64,000 nt of DNA from Venatoribacter pacificus (GCF_025318105.1 NZ_JAOANI010000004.1:6140-70139), one strand, 5' to 3'. Counted from the stretch's first letter, positions 53,688-63,576 are shown. A program made the numbers and translations. The notes: generated by a model not told the origin, from the letters alone.

Positions 53688-54661
53688 AAAACCGCCTTTG
53701 CGGCCGTATCGGTTGCGACGCTTTTTAACGTATTAATGATAAAGTCGAGGGATTCGCTACGTGTCAGGGCTTCAATGCAGTGCTGGCGAAATGCCTGTTC
53801 GTCGTCACCACGCATCGCCGACAGAAATGCCTGCGGCAGAATGCAGGCGTCTTTAATTAAATCGGCGGCATCAAATACCAGACCGCCACGCCGGGTTTTG
53901 CCATGCAGCACCGCCAGTCCGTGCGGCAGACCTAAAACCCAGGTGGCCGTAGCGCCGAGGCCATAGGCCAGATAATTGCCGTGATCGAGAAAGCGATTCG
54001 CCGGATCAGACCCCGTCCCTCGCTTGGCGCGGGTAAAATCGCCGTAGTTCACCGTATCGACTGCCAGCTTAAACAGCGCTTTGGTCAGGCGGGCTTCTTC
54101 GGTTAGCAATCCGGTTGTATCCGTCTGCTGCTGAATCCGTTCTTCACTGCCGGTTAATAGCTGATTCAGCCTTACGATATCGACGCGAAAACCCTGATCA
54201 TGCAGTGAGCGGCGGTTCCACTCTTGCCTCAGCCTTGCCAAACGCTCTTGCTGCAGCGTTTTTGCCGCCTGCAGACGCAACTCATCATCGAACCAGAATT
54301 TCACCCAGCCCTGTAAATATTCTGTCGGCCGATATTCACTCTGAGGGGAAAACCATGCGACTTCGATGTCCATTTCATTCGCACTGAACAGTGGCGTCCC
54401 ACCGCCACCACAAAACCCAACCAGAACACCGGCTTTTGCCAGTTCCCGCATCGCCGCCTGGGTAACCGAAGTTCCGGTGCCAAGCAACAGGGTTGTGGTA
54501 TTGGCAATCGGGATATTCCAGTAGAGGGATTTTTTTCCCTGATCGGTGACGTATTCCACACGTCCGCCATTCACCAATACCCGGCAATACTGCAGGTAAT
54601 AAATATTGGCTCGTTTGGAATGTAATATTGTTTTCAGGTCTGAAGGTGATAGATCATCCAT
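53684..54661 (-). CDS. cas1: CRISPR integrase Cas1 (I-F)
   Basis: 325 residues. LPHGLAVLHGKTRRGGLVFDAADLIKDACILPQAF carries the conserved His and Asp metal ligands; TGLLTEEARLTKALFKLAVD includes the catalytic Glu region. I-F specific wording at the N-terminus: LKTILHSKRANIYYLQYCRVLVNGGRVEYVTDQGKKSLYWNIP. With Cas2/3 it inserts new spacers at the leader end. First gene of the cas operon; the promoter must be in the 245 bp upstream (54662-54906). Confidence 0.98.
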   Translation of the reverse strand: MDDLSPSDLKTILHSKRANIYYLQYCRVLVNGGRVEYVTDQGKKSLYWNIPIANTTTLLLGTGTSVTQAAMRELAKAGVLVGFCGGGGTPLFSANEMDIEVAWFSPQSEYRPTEYLQGWVKFWFDDELRLQAAKTLQQERLARLRQEWNRRSLHDQGFRVDIVRLNQLLTGSEERIQQQTDTTGLLTEEARLTKALFKLAVDTVNYGDFTRAKRGTGSDPANRFLDHGNYLAYGLGATATWVLGLPHGLAVLHGKTRRGGLVFDAADLIKDACILPQAFLSAMRGDDEQAFRQHCIEALTRSESLDFIINTLKSVATDTAAKAVL

Positions 54662-54906
54662 AGTCGTTCGCTGGCCCTCTGGCTGGCTTTCTTCCCTGTA
54701 TCACTTGAGCATTCATCGCTTAGCGATGCCTGCTGCGATTAGACTTTGTGCGAATGAAGATACTGACTTATTTATAATCAATCAATGTTTTGCAGCGCCA
54801 CATAAGCGCTATCAGCCATGAAGATTCACAGCTGATGAATATTACGAATAGGTATTAGTCGTTTATAAAAAGCGCATAGAGAATGCGCCGCATATCGAGT
54901 GAATAA

Positions 54907-56157
54907 TCAAAGCTCAGTCGCACTCTCCTGCGACTTCTGCCTAACCGGCACCTGCGCCAACCGTTTATTATCGCCACCCTCTTCCGCACGCGGTTCCATT
55001 TCGTGCACTGTATTTTCCAACCCGGCAACGTCCTGCTCAATTAACGGCTGCCACCAGTAACTGAAGCGCTGTTCGCTGCCGATAATAACGCCTTCACCAA
55101 TGGTTGGTGTAACCAGCGCAATATTGCGTTGTTCGGCCTGTTGCCGTACCTGCTCCAGCGGGTCGTACCAGGCATGAATAGACAAGTCGAAGGTGCTGTT
55201 ATGGATGGGCAGCATCTGCTTGCCACGTAAATCGATATGCGCCTGTACACTTTGCTCCGGCATCATATGCACATGCGCCCAGCGCGGATTGTAAGCACCG
55301 TTTTCGACCATGGTTAAATCGAACGGGCCATAGCGTTCGCCTATGGTTTTAAAGCCATCAAAATAGCCGCCGTCACCACTGAAAAAATAGCGTTTATCGT
55401 CGCGGATAATGACCCAGGATGCCCACAGTGTTTCATCACCATCCAGTACTCCACGACCGGAAAAATGCTGCGCCGGAGTGGCAGCAACTAAGGTGTTACC
55501 AACCTGAGTTTCCTGCCACCAGTCGTGTTCGTGAATGCGTTCTTCGTTGACGCCCCAGTCCCGCAAATATTGGCCCAGGCCCAGGGGTACATAAAAACCT
55601 TCGGCACGATCAGCCAGCGCACGAATGCTGGCTTCATCCAGATGGTCATAATGGTTATGGGAAATAATAATGCCAGTCAGTGGCGGCAATTCATCCAGGC
55701 CAATAGGCGGCTGATGAAAGCGTTTGGGGCCGGCCCATTGCACCGGAGAGGCACGTTCGGAGAATACCGGGTCCAGCAGCCAGAGTTCGCCGTTAAGCGC
55801 CAGCAGTAAGGTTGAGTGGCCAATGCGGTATACACGATGCTCACCGGCTGGTAACTGCTGCAGTTCCTCAGCATTAAAAGAGCGCACCGGAATAGCCTGC
55901 GATGGCACCGAGCGCGGATGCTTGCCGGTCGCCAGCTCCCAGAAAATACCGGCCACCTCTTTCAAGCCATGCGCAGGGCGTGGAACCGGGTTGGTAAATT
56001 GCTGTTCTGCCGTATCGTATTGCGGCGACTGTTGCAGCCGTTCTGCCTGAGCGCTTGCATTGACCCTGCTGCTGGCACAACCGCTCAACAGCATCGGGAT
56101 TACAACCAGTAATATCAGCACGGTGGCGGCACCCGCAGCGATGATGGGGTATTTCAT
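54907..56157 (-). CDS. metallo-beta-lactamase-fold lipoprotein hydrolase
   Basis: 416 residues. The hydrophobic N-terminus ends in lipobox LSGC (about residue 27), so it is membrane-anchored in the periplasm. The MBL motif SHNHYDHLDEASI near residue 169 (HxHxDH) and later metal ligands in FSGDGGYFDGFK and MLPIHNSTFDLSIHAWYDPLEQV place it with the UlaG/NAPE-PLD-like group, whose members act on phosphodiester or lactone bonds. Substrate unknown. It lies upstream of cas1 on the same strand but 245 bp away and is unlikely to be part of the CRISPR system. Its C-terminal 50 residues are charged and weakly conserved in appearance. Confidence 0.88.
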   Translation of the reverse strand: MKYPIIAAGAATVLILLVVIPMLLSGCASSRVNASAQAERLQQSPQYDTAEQQFTNPVPRPAHGLKEVAGIFWELATGKHPRSVPSQAIPVRSFNAEELQQLPAGEHRVYRIGHSTLLLALNGELWLLDPVFSERASPVQWAGPKRFHQPPIGLDELPPLTGIIISHNHYDHLDEASIRALADRAEGFYVPLGLGQYLRDWGVNEERIHEHDWWQETQVGNTLVAATPAQHFSGRGVLDGDETLWASWVIIRDDKRYFFSGDGGYFDGFKTIGERYGPFDLTMVENGAYNPRWAHVHMMPEQSVQAHIDLRGKQMLPIHNSTFDLSIHAWYDPLEQVRQQAEQRNIALVTPTIGEGVIIGSEQRFSYWWQPLIEQDVAGLENTVHEMEPRAEEGGDNKRLAQVPVRQKSQESATEL

Positions 56158-56563
56158 TCGGCTCTCCGGCCCACTCGGGGCATTTTGACTGCGGCCAATA
56201 TTAAGTAACCACTGGTTATTAATAAACCGTTTCTGCCGACTACTGTGTTCGTCGTAGCGGATTAATCGGCCAGTGCGGTTTCTTTTGCGTGTTGCCAGGA
56301 AAAGGCCAGCTCATCTTTCACCAACCTGGAATATAGAACAATCGGCATTCATTGCAGTCAGCGCTGCAAGCGTAAATTGCAGAGCGAACAGGCTGCGAAG
56401 CAGGAAAACACCCCTGTGTTAACACTCCGTAACCAGAACGTAATTCCTTGGTAAAAGCCCCATAAAGCGCTCAGTCTGAGGTATGAAAGTGTTAACTGCT
56501 CAGCATTATTTCATTTTCTGCAGCCATACACTGTACGACTGTTTAACGTCAGAGTGTTGTGCT
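56158..56563. other. divergent intergenic region with a tiny open frame
   Basis: About 400 bp. A minus-strand frame of 28 codons at 56262-56348 (MPIVLYSRLVKDELAFSWQH, then AKETALAD) reads like real protein but has no ribosome site; it may be a remnant or a small gene. GTGTTAAC occurs at about 56416 and again near 56488. Otherwise nothing recognised. Confidence 0.35.
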
Positions 56564-57511
56564 ATGAACCATGCTTTTGCCCTTGATGAGCGCGCATCCG
56601 GTTACCATGACGACCACACAGCTCAGCCATTGCTTCGCGATGTTCTGGCCGATGCGGTGAATAATCGCCTGCTGTTTCCATCGGCAACCGATTTACGTGG
56701 ATTCAGTCGTCACCAGCATAAAAACCAATTGCAGTTCAGTGTGCAGACCGCAGCCGGTGCGTTTTTTATCAAGTGTCAGGATCTGGAATATCTGCCGCAC
56801 TTTGCCGCCGAACAGGAATGCCTGTTACGCATGCTGGCAACACAGACCATGGCTGCCTGTGCTCCGCTGGCTCTGGGCTCACTCAAGCGTGCGGATATGC
56901 AGCCTATGTCTTATCTTATTTTGCAGCATATTCCACTGGCGGTGCATGGTGACTGGTTCAGTGCCGGTCAGCAGCTGGCACAGATGCATCATCATACAAC
57001 CGATAAAGGCTACGGTTTTGAGCGCATGACCTGGTGTGGCGAAACCGCTCAGGATAATCGCTGGAATGCCAACTGGTGCGATTTTTTTATCGGCCAGCGC
57101 CTGCAACCCTTACTCACACAATTACTGGACCGTGGCATCCGCCTTGCCCACAGCAACCGTGCATTACAGCGGGCGAAAGAAATATTAGATAATCATCAGC
57201 CTGAGGCAGCATTACTGCACGGCGATTTGTGGTCGGGGAATATTGGTTTTAATCCGGATAAACATTTGTCGTACCCGGTATTATTCGACCCCGCCAGTTA
57301 TTATGGCGATGCCGAAACGGACCTGGCCATGACCGAGTTATTTGGCCGCTTCCCGAAAAAATTCTACGACGGCTATGAAAGCGTTAATTCTTCCGCTGAC
57401 AATCGTGAACAACGCAAGCCGGTGTATCAGCTCTACCATCTGCTCAATCATGCCTTGCTGTTTGGTGGCAGTTATATTCCTCAGGCCGAATCTTTAATGG
57501 CAAAACTCTGA
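56564..57511 (+). CDS. fructosamine kinase family protein
   Basis: 315 residues from the ATG at 56564 (MNHAFALDERAS); an in-frame ATG at 56483 would add 27 residues with no family similarity. Protein-kinase-like fold: the catalytic loop ALLHGDLWSGNIGFN near residue 220 has the catalytic Asp, and LFDPASYYGDAETDLAMTELFGRFP near residue 243 holds the metal-binding Asp. Related enzymes phosphorylate fructosamine, ribulosamine or similar glycated amines, starting protein deglycation; bacterial members often prefer ribulosamines. Cytoplasmic. Monocistronic, convergent with pdxH through a shared terminator. Confidence 0.92.
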   Translation: MNHAFALDERASGYHDDHTAQPLLRDVLADAVNNRLLFPSATDLRGFSRHQHKNQLQFSVQTAAGAFFIKCQDLEYLPHFAAEQECLLRMLATQTMAACAPLALGSLKRADMQPMSYLILQHIPLAVHGDWFSAGQQLAQMHHHTTDKGYGFERMTWCGETAQDNRWNANWCDFFIGQRLQPLLTQLLDRGIRLAHSNRALQRAKEILDNHQPEAALLHGDLWSGNIGFNPDKHLSYPVLFDPASYYGDAETDLAMTELFGRFPKKFYDGYESVNSSADNREQRKPVYQLYHLLNHALLFGGSYIPQAESLMAKL

Positions 57512-57541
57512 TGCTCAGCCAGGATGGTAAAGCCTGAACGT

Positions 57542-57569
57542 AAAAAGCCCGGAAAATCCGGGCTTTTTT
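57542..57569. terminator. bidirectional terminator between FN3K-like gene and pdxH
   Basis: AAAAAGCCCGG/CCGGGCTTTTTT with loop AAAAT. Confidence 0.9.
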
Positions 57570-57584
57570 GCATTCAGATAATGG

Positions 57585-58223
57585 CTATGGATTTAACCGC
57601 TGTTTTTTCCACTCACGGTCAGCCAGCGAATATTCGAGCCGATCGTGCAGTCGGTGCTCACCACCCTGCCAGAATTCCATACGCGCAGGTTTTAACCGAT
57701 AACCGCCCCAGTAATCCGGCAGTGGAACGTCCTGCCCTTCATACTGTTTGGAAACTTCAGCAAATTGGGCTTCCAGTGTAGCGCGGTCGGCCAGAGGACG
57801 ACTCTGCGCAGAGGCCCAGGCACCGAGCTGGCTTTCCCGCGGGCGGGAATGAAAATACGCTTCTGCCTCGGCACGGCTGATTTTTTCGACCATTCCCTGC
57901 ACCTGCACCTGACGCTCCAGATTAATCCAGAAAAAGTGCAGGCTGGCACGGGCGTTTTCTGCAAAATGCTGGCCTTTATTGCTGTCGTAATTGGTGAAAA
58001 ATACGAAGCCGTTTTCGTCGTAGGCTTTCAGCAGCAAAATACGCTGCCAGGGCTGGCCTGCGGCATCCACCGAAGCAACCGTCATAATGGTTGGCTCCAG
58101 CGGGTCGGTGCCGCGATATTGCTCAAACCAGGCATGAAACTGGGTCATAGGGTCCGCTGCTGCGGTTTGTTCGTCTAACCGGCCCTGAGTGTATTGCCGG
58201 CGGATATCACCTAAATTAACCAT
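57585..58223 (-). CDS. pdxH: pyridoxamine/pyridoxine 5-phosphate oxidase
   Basis: 212 residues, the family length. FMN-dependent enzyme making pyridoxal 5-phosphate. Family motifs: MTVASVDAAGQPWQRILLLKAYDENGFVFFTNYDS (FMN site), HSRPRESQLGAWASAQSRPL, and the C-terminal signature PDYWGGYRLKPARMEFWQGGEHRLHDRLEY. Dimeric and cytoplasmic. GGAGAG precedes the ATG. 115 bp separate it from menA on the same strand. Confidence 0.97.
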   Translation of the reverse strand: MVNLGDIRRQYTQGRLDEQTAAADPMTQFHAWFEQYRGTDPLEPTIMTVASVDAAGQPWQRILLLKAYDENGFVFFTNYDSNKGQHFAENARASLHFFWINLERQVQVQGMVEKISRAEAEAYFHSRPRESQLGAWASAQSRPLADRATLEAQFAEVSKQYEGQDVPLPDYWGGYRLKPARMEFWQGGEHRLHDRLEYSLADREWKKQRLNP

Positions 58224-58338
58224 TTAACTCTCCTGCCTGTGTTCATTAATACGATGATAAAAGTGTAGCGCTTAGCGTACAGGTAAATATTGATCTGCCG
58301 CGCATGATTTGCCGTACACCATCAATCTGCAGCATGCG

Positions 58339-59193
58339 TCAAAGGGCGAGAAAATCCAACGCGCGCAATAACGCAAACAACAGACAAAACAGCGCGGTCT
58401 GCGCCAACTGCCGGTTCAGTTTTATTCCGCTACGCCGCCAGATTCGCAATACTAGCCACAGCGCTGCCGGTAACGCACACCAGACAAAACTTAACGTTCC
58501 TGCTGGCAGCAACAGCAAAGGCAGCAAAATCAGAGCGGCATACAGCACACGACTTCCCTGCTCGCCCAACCATAATGCCAGGGTAGTTTTACCGGCCAGC
58601 TTATCGCTCTCCCGGTCACGCAGATTATTAACCAACATAATCGCTGCCGTCAGCAGACCCATCTGCACAGCGGCCAGCCAAACCTCAACGGGCAAAGACT
58701 GGCGCTGCAAATAGTAACTGCCACACACCGCCAGCAAACCGAAGAACAGAAAGACCGTAACCTCCCCCAGACCATGGGACGCCAGAGGCAGAGGCCCGGC
58801 ACTGTAAGCCAGCACGCCCAACACCGACGCCAGACCCAGCAAGGCAAAGGGCCAGCCGCCCTGCAGCACCAACCAGCCGCCGCTGACAACAGCCAGCAAT
58901 AAACTCAGGATTAATCCGCCCTGCAATTCGCGCGCGCTGAGCCAACCCGACTGTGCCGCGCGCGCCGGGCCAAGGCGCACGCCGTCATCAATACCACGCT
59001 GAAAATCGAACAGATCGTTGGCAATATTAACGGCCACCTGCAAGGCCAAAGCACAGCTCAGAATCACCAATGCCAGTGACCAGGAAAAACCACCGGCCGC
59101 CGCCGCCATGCTTTGGCTGAGTAATACCGGCGCTAACGCTGCGGGCAGGGTTTTGGGTCGTGCGGCCAGCAGCCACGCCTGTTTTTTGTTCAC
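58339..59193 (-). CDS. menA: 1,4-dihydroxy-2-naphthoate polyprenyltransferase
   Basis: 284 residues with eight to nine hydrophobic segments. UbiA-superfamily prenyltransferase with the two Asp motifs NIANDLFDFQRGIDDGVRLG and LVNNLRDRESDKLAGKTTLA, the second in the wording typical of MenA rather than UbiA. It attaches the polyprenyl chain in menaquinone synthesis at the inner membrane. The rest of the men genes are not in the window. N-terminus KQAWLLAARPKTLPAALAPVLLSQS fits the family. Confidence 0.93.
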   Translation of the reverse strand: MNKKQAWLLAARPKTLPAALAPVLLSQSMAAAAGGFSWSLALVILSCALALQVAVNIANDLFDFQRGIDDGVRLGPARAAQSGWLSARELQGGLILSLLLAVVSGGWLVLQGGWPFALLGLASVLGVLAYSAGPLPLASHGLGEVTVFLFFGLLAVCGSYYLQRQSLPVEVWLAAVQMGLLTAAIMLVNNLRDRESDKLAGKTTLALWLGEQGSRVLYAALILLPLLLLPAGTLSFVWCALPAALWLVLRIWRRSGIKLNRQLAQTALFCLLFALLRALDFLAL

Positions 59194-59340
59194 ACCTTGT
59201 CCTTATCTGAATCAGCGACGGCCGCGATTCACGCTGGTCCTGACGCTTTATTACCCGGCAACCGGTCTATCTGGCAGCCACAACGCAGCACTTTTGTTAT
59301 GATGCGCGCCTGTTATTTGCCGACCGTTACAGGTGCTGTT

Positions 59341-59814
59341 ATGTCTGATCAGAATTACCCTACCGCTCCGCTCACCCGCCGCCTTGCGGCAATGGCCTAC
59401 GATGGTCTGGTTCTGATTGCGCTGTACATTCTGCTCGGCGGCCTTCTGGTAACAGCCGTGTCTAAAATCATCGGCAGTACGGAGTTTGTTCGTCTCAGCC
59501 CGGCCATGTCGATGTCGGTTATGTTTACGATCAGCTTTCTTTATTACAGCCATTCCTGGCGCCGTGGCGGTCAGACCATTGGCATGAAAGCCTGGGGCCT
59601 GAAGCTGCTGAACGACAACAACGATAACAACAAAAACAGCAATGGCCGCGGCATTCAGCTCAGCCAATGCATGTTACGCAGCGGCGTGGGATTTTTCTCG
59701 CTGTTGTTTGCCGGCCTTGGTTTCTGGTGGGCGTTGTTCGATAAACAGCAGCGCAGCTGGCACGATATGGCATCCCTGACGCGAATGGTTTATATCCCGA
59801 AAAACATGCAATAA
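59341..59814 (+). CDS. RDD family membrane protein
   Basis: 157 residues from the ATG at 59341. RDD domain: RRLAAMAYDGLVLIALYILLGG (first helix with the R..D pattern), YYSHSWRRGGQTIGMKAWGLKLL, and a second half with WHDMASLTRMVYIP. Three to four helices. An Asn-rich stretch (NDNNDNNKNSNG, near residue 100) interrupts the domain and looks like a slippage-prone tract. Some RDD proteins are proposed Na+/H+ antiporters, but function here is unknown. Alone between menA (divergent) and lptG (convergent). Confidence 0.9.
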   Translation: MSDQNYPTAPLTRRLAAMAYDGLVLIALYILLGGLLVTAVSKIIGSTEFVRLSPAMSMSVMFTISFLYYSHSWRRGGQTIGMKAWGLKLLNDNNDNNKNSNGRGIQLSQCMLRSGVGFFSLLFAGLGFWWALFDKQQRSWHDMASLTRMVYIPKNMQ

Positions 59815-59854
59815 ACACCGTACAACGCCCGCCTTGACTGTGCCTGAGGCGGGT

Positions 59855-60919
59855 TTACCCCGCCTTACGCATCAGCAGCACGCCCAGTAAAAAACAGCCT
59901 GCAATCGGAATAATACTGGCCCAGATGGGCGCAAAGCCGAACACAATACTGGCCGGAGCCAGCAATTCTTCCGCGTATTTGTACACCAGCCCCACCAGAA
60001 TGCCGGAGAAAATCCGGTAACCCGGTGTCACTGCGCGCAGCGGTCCGAAAATAAAAGAAATACCCAGAATCACCAGCGCAAAAGTTCCTAAAGGCTGTGT
60101 AACCTTGCGCCAGAAAGATAATAAATAGTTGTCGGCGTTCAGCCCCTGCTTGCTCAGATAACGGGTATAGCTGAACAGATTGGAGATCGACATATCCCGT
60201 GGCTGCACCATCACCACACTGAGGCTTTCCGGTGTTAATTCGGTATCCCACGAAGAAGTCGGAAAGCTGCGCACTTCGGTATGGTCACCCAACAGCAACA
60301 CATCCTGCACATCTTCCATCTGCCAGTGCGAGCGCTGATAAATCGCCCGCTGCGCCGTGCGCACACGCTGCAGTTCGCGGTCGACATCAAATTCATACAG
60401 CGTCACACCGTGCAGCACACCACCCGGCTCGACCGCGGTAAAACGCATAAAGTCGTAACCTTCGCGGTGCCAGTAACCTTTGCCTTTATTCGACAACGCA
60501 TCACCTTTGCCCTGCGCGACCGCTTTTTGTGACTGAGCAATACGCTCCAGCGTCGGAATGGCAAACTCAGCCAGCAGCAGACTGAAAATCATCAGTACCG
60601 CCATTGGCTTGAGTACCGAAATACTGATGCGCGCCACCGAAATACCCGCCGCCCGCATCACGGTTAATTCGCTGTTGGCGGCCATACTGCCAAGGCCAGC
60701 CAGACAGCCAATCAGACACGCCATCGGCATATATTCATAGGCGCGGCGTGGCAGGCGCAGGCCCATAAATTCCAGAGCCTGCACAAACTGGTAATCGCCT
60801 TTCAGCTGGTCGAGCTCGTCTACTAAGGTAAAAATCGCATCCAGGCCAACAATCACAATAATGACCACCAGCGTGGCCATAAACACATTACGTGCAACGT
60901 AGGAATCCAGCTGATTCAT
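59855..60919 (-). CDS. lptG: LPS export permease LptG
   Basis: 354 residues. YjgP/YjgQ permease with six helices and a periplasmic beta-jellyroll-like domain between helices 3 and 4. Family motifs: YEYMPMACLIGCLAGLGSMAANSELTVMRAAGIS and LSKQGLNADNYLLSFWRKVTQPLGTFALVILGISFIFGP. With LptF and LptB it extracts LPS from the inner membrane and passes it to LptC/LptA. Start codon overlaps the lptF stop by one base or so. Confidence 0.97.
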   Translation of the reverse strand: MNQLDSYVARNVFMATLVVIIVIVGLDAIFTLVDELDQLKGDYQFVQALEFMGLRLPRRAYEYMPMACLIGCLAGLGSMAANSELTVMRAAGISVARISISVLKPMAVLMIFSLLLAEFAIPTLERIAQSQKAVAQGKGDALSNKGKGYWHREGYDFMRFTAVEPGGVLHGVTLYEFDVDRELQRVRTAQRAIYQRSHWQMEDVQDVLLLGDHTEVRSFPTSSWDTELTPESLSVVMVQPRDMSISNLFSYTRYLSKQGLNADNYLLSFWRKVTQPLGTFALVILGISFIFGPLRAVTPGYRIFSGILVGLVYKYAEELLAPASIVFGFAPIWASIIPIAGCFLLGVLLMRKAG

Positions 60920-61989
60920 TACAGGCCCTTAATCTTGCGCCGGCGTATCCACTCCGGCAGTAACAACAAACCCGCCGCAATCAGCAGATAAACAATATGC
61001 AGACTCCACAGGCCAATCGCCGGGTCCAGGGTGCGTTTTTCAATCATGCCGGTCATAGCAATCAGCAATGAGATATACACCATAAACAACACAATGGCAG
61101 GAAACAGCCGGGCAAAACGCCCCTGACGCGGATTCACTTTCGATAACGGGAAAGCAATTAAGGTGACAATCGGCACCATTAATATTAATGAAATACGCCA
61201 CTGCAGTTGCGCCTGATGCTTGGGCTCGGCCGAGCCGATCAGTTCCAGCGTTGGTACGGCTTCTTTGCGCAGCTTGCGCCGTTCTTCCGGCTCGTCGGCG
61301 ATTTTTACGCCGTATAAATCAAAATCCAGCACCTGCAGCTGAGCACTGCCCGGTGTCAGGTCGTAACGGCGGCCTTTATGCAATTCGAGAAAACGTGAGC
61401 CGGTTTCGTCACTCACATATTGCGTGCCGCGTTCAGCCAGAAGCAGCGTATTGCCATCGGCAATAAACACCTGATGCATCTGGGTTTTATCATTCGATAA
61501 GGTTTCGGTATAGGTAACGCGGGAGCCTGTAGCAGTACTCTGAAAACGCCCCGGTGCCAGTAATTCAAACTCGGTTAATTTCGATTGTTTTTCATACAGG
61601 TTTTCCATTTTCTGCGCGCCCCAGGGGCTCAGCACCAGGGTAAAACTGGCCACCAGCAGGGTCAGAAACAGCGCCGGAATCATGGTGTAACCGAGTAATT
61701 TTTTATCCGAAAAACCGGTGGCGGTAAGCACCGTCATCTCGCTTTCTGCGTACAGACGGCCATAGGTCAGCAGGATGGAAATAAACAGCGCCAAAGGCAG
61801 AATCATTTCCAGAAAAGACGGCAAACGCAGCAACAGGGTAAAAAATACAATATCCAGCGACACCTCACCGGCGGCGGCGGCGGCCAGTTGCTGGATCAGA
61901 CGACCACTCATCAGGATCATCAGCAGCACAGTGGTCACAGCCACCAGTGAGCCGGCCAGTTCCCGGGCCAGATAACGGAAAAGAATCAA
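60919..61989 (-). CDS. lptF: LPS export permease LptF
   Basis: 356 residues. Partner of LptG with the same six-helix plus periplasmic domain layout: ELAGSLVAVTTVLLMILMSGRLIQQL, PLALFISILLTYGRLYAESEMTVLTATGFSDKKL, and AQLQWRISLILMVPIVTLIAFPLSKVNPRQGRF. First gene of the lptFG pair, divergent from pepA with 120 bp between starts, the arrangement seen in many gammaproteobacteria. Confidence 0.97.
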   Translation of the reverse strand: MILFRYLARELAGSLVAVTTVLLMILMSGRLIQQLAAAAAGEVSLDIVFFTLLLRLPSFLEMILPLALFISILLTYGRLYAESEMTVLTATGFSDKKLLGYTMIPALFLTLLVASFTLVLSPWGAQKMENLYEKQSKLTEFELLAPGRFQSTATGSRVTYTETLSNDKTQMHQVFIADGNTLLLAERGTQYVSDETGSRFLELHKGRRYDLTPGSAQLQVLDFDLYGVKIADEPEERRKLRKEAVPTLELIGSAEPKHQAQLQWRISLILMVPIVTLIAFPLSKVNPRQGRFARLFPAIVLFMVYISLLIAMTGMIEKRTLDPAIGLWSLHIVYLLIAAGLLLLPEWIRRRKIKGL

Positions 61990-62109
61990 AATACTTACCT
62001 TATTGCTAACAAACGGCTGTGTTCCGCCCTTGATTTTCGTACACTTGAACGCATCTTTGAGTCAAACGGGCAGGCACTACTGCCCTTTCTTTTCCCGTCA
62101 GGAGCCATC

Positions 62110-63576
62110 ATGCAATATCAGATTTCCACGAATTCTGCCGCCGATGTTCAAGCCAGCTGTATTGTGGTCACTCTCGACCAGTCAGGCAAGCTGTCTGACG
62201 TCGCCGCTGCCATCAATAATGCCAGTAACGGTTTTATTCAGGCCCGCATCGATGACAAAGACATCAGCGGCAAACTGGCCCAGACCCTGTTACTGCCGGC
62301 CGTTGCCGGGGTAAAGGCCAGCCGCGTATTACTGGTTGGCACCGGTAAAGACGCCCTGACCCGCAGCAGCGCGGTTAAAGTGCTGAACGCCATCGCCAGC
62401 GCCAGCAGCGGTTTTTCCGGCAGCATCGCGCTGGCCCTGAATGAACTGGCCAATGATAACCTGAGCGAAAAATGGCTGGCAGAACAAAGCGCCATGGCCT
62501 TCGGCAACGCGCTGTACCGTTTTACCGAAACCAAAAGCAAGCAGGATGACGACGTTCGCCAGCCCGACAGCATTATCTGGCTGGGCAGCGATGTCAGCGC
62601 CGCGCTGAATAAAGGCGAAGCCGTCGCTCAGGGTGTGGCTTACGCCAAAACCCTCGGCAATATGCCACCGAATATCTGTACCCCAAGCTATCTGGCCGAA
62701 CAGGCACAGGAACTGGCGGCCAGTGGCGCACTTGAGGTGACCATTCTGGATGAAGATCAGCTGGAAGAAATGGGCGCCGGTGCCTTTGTTTCCGTTGCCA
62801 AAGGTTCGTCTGAGCCGGGCAAAATGATCATCATGAAATACAACGGTGCCGCCGATAAAAACGCCGCGCCGCATATGATTCTGGGTAAAGGCATCACCTT
62901 TGATACCGGCGGCATCAGCCTCAAGCCGGGTCTGGGCATGGACGAAATGAAATACGATATGTGTGGCGCCGCCTCTGTACTGGGCGCTATGAAATCCTTA
63001 CTGGCGTTAAAACCGGCGATTAATGTGATTGGTATGATCACCAGCGCCGAGAATATGCCCGCCGGTCATGCCAGCAAGCCCGGTGACGTGGTCGCCAGTT
63101 TGTCCGGCAAAACCATCGAAATTCTCAACACCGACGCCGAAGGCCGACTGGTGCTGTGCGATGCCCTGACCTACGGTATCGACAACTTTAAACCGGCCTC
63201 CATCGTGGATATCGCCACCTTAACCGGTGCCTGCATGGCCGCACTGGGTCGCGTTAATTCCGGTTTATTCACCACCGACGAAGTACTGGCCGGTGAACTG
63301 CAGAATGCCGCCAGCCACAGCGGTGACAAAGTATGGCGTCTGCCACTGGAAGACGACTATCAGGAACTGCTGGATTCCAACTTTGCCGACATCGCCAATA
63401 TCGGCGGCCCGCTGGCCGGTGCCACCACCGCCGCCTGCTTCCTGGCGCGCTTTACCGAAGGCACGCCATGGGCGCACCTCGATATTGCCGGCACGGCATG
63501 GAATACCGGTGGTAAAACCAAGGGCGCGACCGGACGTCCGGTGCCGTTATTGGTGAATTATTTGCTGGCCAAGTAA
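62110..63576 (+). CDS. pepA: leucyl aminopeptidase PepA
   Basis: 488 residues, full length. M17 family: metal ligands and catalytic Lys in ILGKGITFDTGGISLKPG near residue 257, YDMCGAASVLGAM, and the signature NTDAEGRLVLCDALTYG near residue 340 with the catalytic Arg. It releases N-terminal residues, preferably Leu, in the cytoplasm. E. coli PepA (XerA) also binds DNA in plasmid resolution and gene regulation; whether this one does cannot be read from sequence. AGGAG precedes the ATG. Confidence 0.97.
   Translation: MQYQISTNSAADVQASCIVVTLDQSGKLSDVAAAINNASNGFIQARIDDKDISGKLAQTLLLPAVAGVKASRVLLVGTGKDALTRSSAVKVLNAIASASSGFSGSIALALNELANDNLSEKWLAEQSAMAFGNALYRFTETKSKQDDDVRQPDSIIWLGSDVSAALNKGEAVAQGVAYAKTLGNMPPNICTPSYLAEQAQELAASGALEVTILDEDQLEEMGAGAFVSVAKGSSEPGKMIIMKYNGAADKNAAPHMILGKGITFDTGGISLKPGLGMDEMKYDMCGAASVLGAMKSLLALKPAINVIGMITSAENMPAGHASKPGDVVASLSGKTIEILNTDAEGRLVLCDALTYGIDNFKPASIVDIATLTGACMAALGRVNSGLFTTDEVLAGELQNAASHSGDKVWRLPLEDDYQELLDSNFADIANIGGPLAGATTAACFLARFTEGTPWAHLDIAGTAWNTGGKTKGATGRPVPLLVNYLLAK

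Noticed and set aside
41329..54661. CRISPR-associated transposon (Tn7-like I-F)
   Set aside because: Cas1, full-length Cas2/3 and full-length Csy1 are present, and no tnsA, tnsB, tnsC or tniQ is found.
54907..56157. Metallo-hydrolase as an accessory CRISPR or defence gene
   Set aside because: It is 245 bp from cas1, is a periplasmic lipoprotein by its signal, and belongs to a common housekeeping-like family.
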